Positions 6,265-8,383 of a stretch of DNA of 8,383 nt are shown here, in pieces. The notes under the pieces were generated by a model. That model had not been told where the DNA came from. It made no database searches and saw nothing but the letters and a program-made list of their open reading frames with translations. How positions within the stretch are numbered: the stretch's first letter is position 1; each line of letters opens with the position of its first letter. Source of the stretch: an uncultured Collinsella sp. Lineage in GTDB: Bacteria > Actinomycetota > Coriobacteriia > Coriobacteriales > Coriobacteriaceae. Made by a program: the position numbers and the translations under genes. Location of the stretch: NCBI GenBank assembly GCA_959599615.1, contig CAUGKA010000081.1, positions 1 through 8,383 of the forward strand. The letters are read 5' to 3'.

Positions 6265-6342
6265 TGCATGTTCACTATGGGTGAGGTGGCTTTAGAAGAA
6301 AAGCGAATATAATGCATGGATAACATGACAAAAACTCATGCA
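6265..6342. promoter_or_regulatory. Divergent exporter/LysR promoter region with TGCATG sites
   Basis: A perfect -10 TATAAT (6308-6313, plus) precedes the LysR gene by 45 bases; on the minus strand the overlapping TATATT (6311-6306) with TTTTTG 17 bases upstream could serve the exporter. TGCATG occurs at 6265-6270 and 6313-6318, and its inverse CATGCA at 6337-6342; the latter two form an inverted repeat with an 18-base gap. This arrangement fits a LysR-type recall and activation site, but the binding is inferred. Confidence 0.4.
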
Positions 6343-6358
6343 AAGGTGGGGACGTGCC

Positions 6359-7213
6359 GTGGAGACCAATATCCAAAAGATGCAAGTGCTGCTCGAGACG
6401 GTGCGTGCCGGCAGCTTTACGCGCGCTGCAGAGCGGCTGAGCTATTCGCAGTCGGGCGTGAGCCGCATGGTGGGCGACCTTGAGGCAGACTGGGGTTTTA
6501 AGGTGCTTGATCGCAGCCGCGAGGGCGTGGTGCTTTCTGCTGACGGGCGGCAGATCATGCCGGCAGTCGAGGCGTTATGCGAAGAGTTTGGCCGCCTGCA
6601 GCGACGCGTGGACGAGATGCGGGGGCTCATGCGTGGCAAGATCTGTATCGGTACGTTCTCGAGTGTGGCGACCCATGTACTGCCGCCGGTGATCGCGCGG
6701 TTTCGCGCTGATCACCCGGATGTCGATTACGAACTGCTGATGGGTGATTACTCCGAGATTGAGCAATGGGTGGCGGAAGGCCGCTGCGACCTGGGCTTTA
6801 TTCCGCGCGAGCCACGCGGCGGCATGGCGTCGCAGCCGTTGGCGCAAGACGAGCTGATGGCCGTGGTGCCAGCGGACTCCTCGCTCGCCACCGCGGAGGT
6901 CGTTTCCCTTGCCGATCTGGCCAACGAGCAGTTTATTCTGCTGGAACGCGGTAGCGACGATGAGATTACGCCGCTGTTCCGTCGTGCGGGGCTCACGGTG
7001 CGCTCCAAGCTGTCGACCTGGGATGACTATGCGATTATGGCCATGGTGGAGGATGGCCTGGGCGTGAGCGTTCTTCCTGCGCTCATCTTGCGCCGCTGTC
7101 AGTTCGATGTTGCCGTGCGTCCGCTCGAGGGGCATCCCCATCGGCAGATCAATGCGATATATCGCACGGCTGACGTTTCGCTTGCCGCCGCTCGATTCCT
7201 TGAATACCTCTAA
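6359..7213 (+). CDS. LysR-type transcriptional regulator
   Basis: A 284-residue DNA-binding regulator that probably controls the divergent exporter and itself. I choose the GTG at 6359, with AAAGGTGGGGA (6342-6352) ahead of it. The ATG at 6338 has no Shine-Dalgarno, lies less than 30 bases after the TATAAT, and would give an unusually long N-terminus. The winged helix-turn-helix is at 1-60, with the classic AGSFTRAAERLSYSQSGVSR (17-36). A linker helix (about 64-87) leads to the periplasmic-binding-like effector domain (89-284), which contains GKICIGTFSS, the EGRCDLGF segment (140-147) and the MAMVEDGLGVSVLP signature. It ends with LAAARFLEYL, a normal C-terminus. The effector is unknown. A 23-base stretch coding for residues 141-148 is duplicated behind bsh. 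No clear terminator follows. Confidence 0.9.
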   Translation: METNIQKMQVLLETVRAGSFTRAAERLSYSQSGVSRMVGDLEADWGFKVLDRSREGVVLSADGRQIMPAVEALCEEFGRLQRRVDEMRGLMRGKICIGTFSSVATHVLPPVIARFRADHPDVDYELLMGDYSEIEQWVAEGRCDLGFIPREPRGGMASQPLAQDELMAVVPADSSLATAEVVSLADLANEQFILLERGSDDEITPLFRRAGLTVRSKLSTWDDYAIMAMVEDGLGVSVLPALILRRCQFDVAVRPLEGHPHRQINAIYRTADVSLAAARFLEYL

Positions 7214-7272
7214 ACGCGTGCACGTCATTGTCCGCTTTGGGCAAATCTCGGAGTTCGGTACGTTTTCTTATG

Positions 7273-7354
7273 AAATTGAACTATCGAATGAGGTGCGGCG
7301 CTATACTTCTTGCTAAATTGAACCTTGGTTCAATTCGTGTTCTGCAAATTGAAC
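7273..7354 (+). promoter_or_regulatory. AAATTGAAC operator-like array before the HTH-aminotransferase gene
   Basis: AAATTGAAC occurs three times in direct orientation (7273-7281, 7315-7323, 7346-7354). The second copy forms one arm of the perfect palindrome AATTGAACCTTGGTTCAATT (7316-7335). Starts are 42 and 31 bases apart, close to four and three helical turns, so the sites would lie on one face of the DNA. The putative -10 TATACT (7302-7307) falls between the first two sites, so occupancy should affect transcription. A Cro/CI-like domain encoded just downstream makes autoregulation the simplest reading. Confidence 0.65.
7302..7307 (+). promoter_or_regulatory. Candidate -10 box of the HTH-aminotransferase gene
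   Basis: TATACT lies 69 bases before the GTG. The only -35-like hexamer is TTGAAC (7276-7281), part of the first operator repeat, at an over-long spacing of 20 bases. Either the -35 is weak or the promoter needs help from a bound regulator. Confidence 0.35.
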
Positions 7355-7375
7355 TTTGCCAGCAAGGAGGTTCCT

Positions 7376-8383
7376 GTGGCCCAAGAGACGTTTAGCGATC
7401 GCCTGCGACAGGCTATGTCCGATCGCGACGTTCGCCAGTCGGACGTAATCCGCGCATCGGAGATGCTCGGCAAAAAACTCGGCAAGAGTCAGATGAGCCA
7501 ATATGTGAGCGGCAAGACGATTCCACGGCGCGATGTGGCAGAGCTGCTCGCCCGTATTTTGGAGGTCGATGTTACCTGGCTGATCGCCGGTGACGCCGAT
7601 CAAGGCGAGACGTCATCGCCTCGCAACGTGCCCAAGCCCGAACCCCAACCCTCAGCTCAAATTCCAAGGAGCACCACCATGCGTACTTTTTCTAAATCCA
7701 CCAAGCTCGATAACGTCCTGTATGACGTGCGCGGTCCCGTCGTCGACGAGGCCGCCCGTATGGAGGACGAGGGCGAGCGCATCCTCAAGCTCAACATCGG
7801 CAACCCCGCGCCCTTTGGTTTCCGCACGCCCGATGAGGTCATTAAGGATATGCGCCAGCAGCTGCCCGACTGCGAAGGCTATTCCAACTCGCGCGGCCTG
7901 TTCTCCGCGCGCAAGGCGATCATGCAGTACTCGCAGATCAAGGGCCTGCCCAATGTTCAGATGGAGCACATCTACACGGGCAACGGCGTGTCCGAGCTCA
8001 TTCAGCTTTCGATGAACGCGCTGCTCGACAACGGCGACGAGATCCTGATCCCCAGCCCCGATTATCCGCTGTGGACGGCGTGCGCAACCCTTGCCGGTGG
8101 TCATCCCGTACATTATTTGTGTGATGAGCAGGCGGATTGGTATCCCGATCTGGAGGATATGGAGTCCAAGATCACGAGCGCGACCAAAGCCCTCGTCATC
8201 ATCAACCCCAACAACCCCACGGGCTCGGTCTACCCGCGCGAGGTGCTCGAGGGCATCGTTGAGATTGCGCGCAGGCACCAGCTGATGATCTTTGCCGATG
8301 AGATTTACGACCGCCTGTGCATGGACGGTTACGAGCACGTCTCGATTGCCTCGCTCGCTCCCGACCTGCCCTGCGTCACCTTT
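7376..8383 (+). CDS. Cro/CI-type HTH domain fused to AlaA-like PLP aminotransferase (partial at 3' end)
   Basis: An open frame with no stop for 336 codons, cut by the window end. The start is the GTG at 7376, with AAGGAGG (7364-7370) five bases upstream. Residues 4-69 resemble a lambda-repressor-type helix-turn-helix: FSDRLRQAM, a recognition segment near GKSQMSQYVSGKTIPRR, then LARILEVDVTWLIAG. A Pro-rich linker (70-101) follows. From Met102 the sequence tracks E. coli AlaA (glutamate-pyruvate aminotransferase) from its very N-terminus: KLDNVLYDVRGPV, LKLNIGNPAPFGF, TGNGVSEL (201-208), SPDYPLWTA, NPNNPTG (277-283) and ADEIYD (307-312). The PLP-binding Lys lies beyond the window. The class is fold-type I, as in MocR/GabR regulators, but the DNA-binding domain is not of the GntR type. 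AAGGAG (7665-7670) before the ATG at 7679 could also start the enzyme alone. An AlaA-type transaminase activity is likely; a regulatory role is inferred. Confidence 0.85.
   Translation, partial: MAQETFSDRLRQAMSDRDVRQSDVIRASEMLGKKLGKSQMSQYVSGKTIPRRDVAELLARILEVDVTWLIAGDADQGETSSPRNVPKPEPQPSAQIPRSTTMRTFSKSTKLDNVLYDVRGPVVDEAARMEDEGERILKLNIGNPAPFGFRTPDEVIKDMRQQLPDCEGYSNSRGLFSARKAIMQYSQIKGLPNVQMEHIYTGNGVSELIQLSMNALLDNGDEILIPSPDYPLWTACATLAGGHPVHYLCDEQADWYPDLEDMESKITSATKALVIINPNNPTGSVYPREVLEGIVEIARRHQLMIFADEIYDRLCMDGYEHVSIASLAPDLPCVTF
7665..7681 (+). promoter_or_regulatory. Internal ribosome binding site and ATG at the HTH/aminotransferase junction
   Basis: AAGGAG (7665-7670) stands eight bases before an in-frame ATG (7679-7681). 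This ATG corresponds to the N-terminus of stand-alone AlaA enzymes. It could give a second, shorter product from the same message, or be the fossil start site of the enzyme before fusion. Confidence 0.5.

Noticed and set aside
6338..6358. ATG at 6338 as the LysR start
   Set aside because: It has no Shine-Dalgarno, lies too close to the TATAAT, and adds seven residues not expected in LysR proteins; the GTG at 6359 is better placed.
7652..8338. Open frame of 228 codons on the minus strand
   Set aside because: It is a shadow of the aminotransferase coding sequence on the plus strand, whose motifs are unmistakable.

Overview
The window carries seven genes with bacterial operon-style spacing. High G+C, the LAATG-type sortase signal, a bile salt hydrolase and the overall protein character suggest a gut actinobacterium of the Coriobacteriia, most like Collinsella. 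That assignment is an inference from recognised protein families, not from a marker gene.

Left part, minus strand: a sortase-anchored, beta-helix-like surface protein (219-2015) lies downstream of an AzgA/PbuG-type NCS2 purine permease (2223-3533). The last 14 codons of the permease and its terminator (2151-2267) occur a second time, diverged, just beyond the surface gene (84-196). The surface gene is therefore bracketed by about 115-bp direct repeats, which look like the scar of a lost paralogue or of a cassette insertion.

Middle, plus strand: a short peptide deformylase-like protein (3710-4129) whose HExxH motif reads HMIDH, so it lacks the catalytic glutamate. It ends in a strong terminator and is followed by a bile salt hydrolase (4261-5226) with a complete set of catalytic residues. 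Behind the hydrolase are a long hairpin and a short relic of a LysR gene.

Right part: an EamA-type exporter (5329-6240, minus) is divergent from a LysR-type regulator (6359-7213, plus), a classical regulator/transporter pair with a shared promoter region. Then comes the most unusual gene: a continuous open frame from a GTG at 7376 to the window end that joins a Cro/CI-like helix-turn-helix domain to an AlaA-like PLP aminotransferase. An array of AAATTGAAC elements, including a perfect 20-bp palindrome, precedes it. A good internal ribosome binding site and ATG at the domain junction could also yield the aminotransferase alone. The fusion and its operator-like array are the best candidate here for a little-described system, an enzyme-linked transcriptional regulator analogous to, but built differently from, MocR/GabR proteins.

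No rRNA, tRNA, transposase, integrase or CRISPR array was seen. No gene-free stretch exceeds 300 bases.
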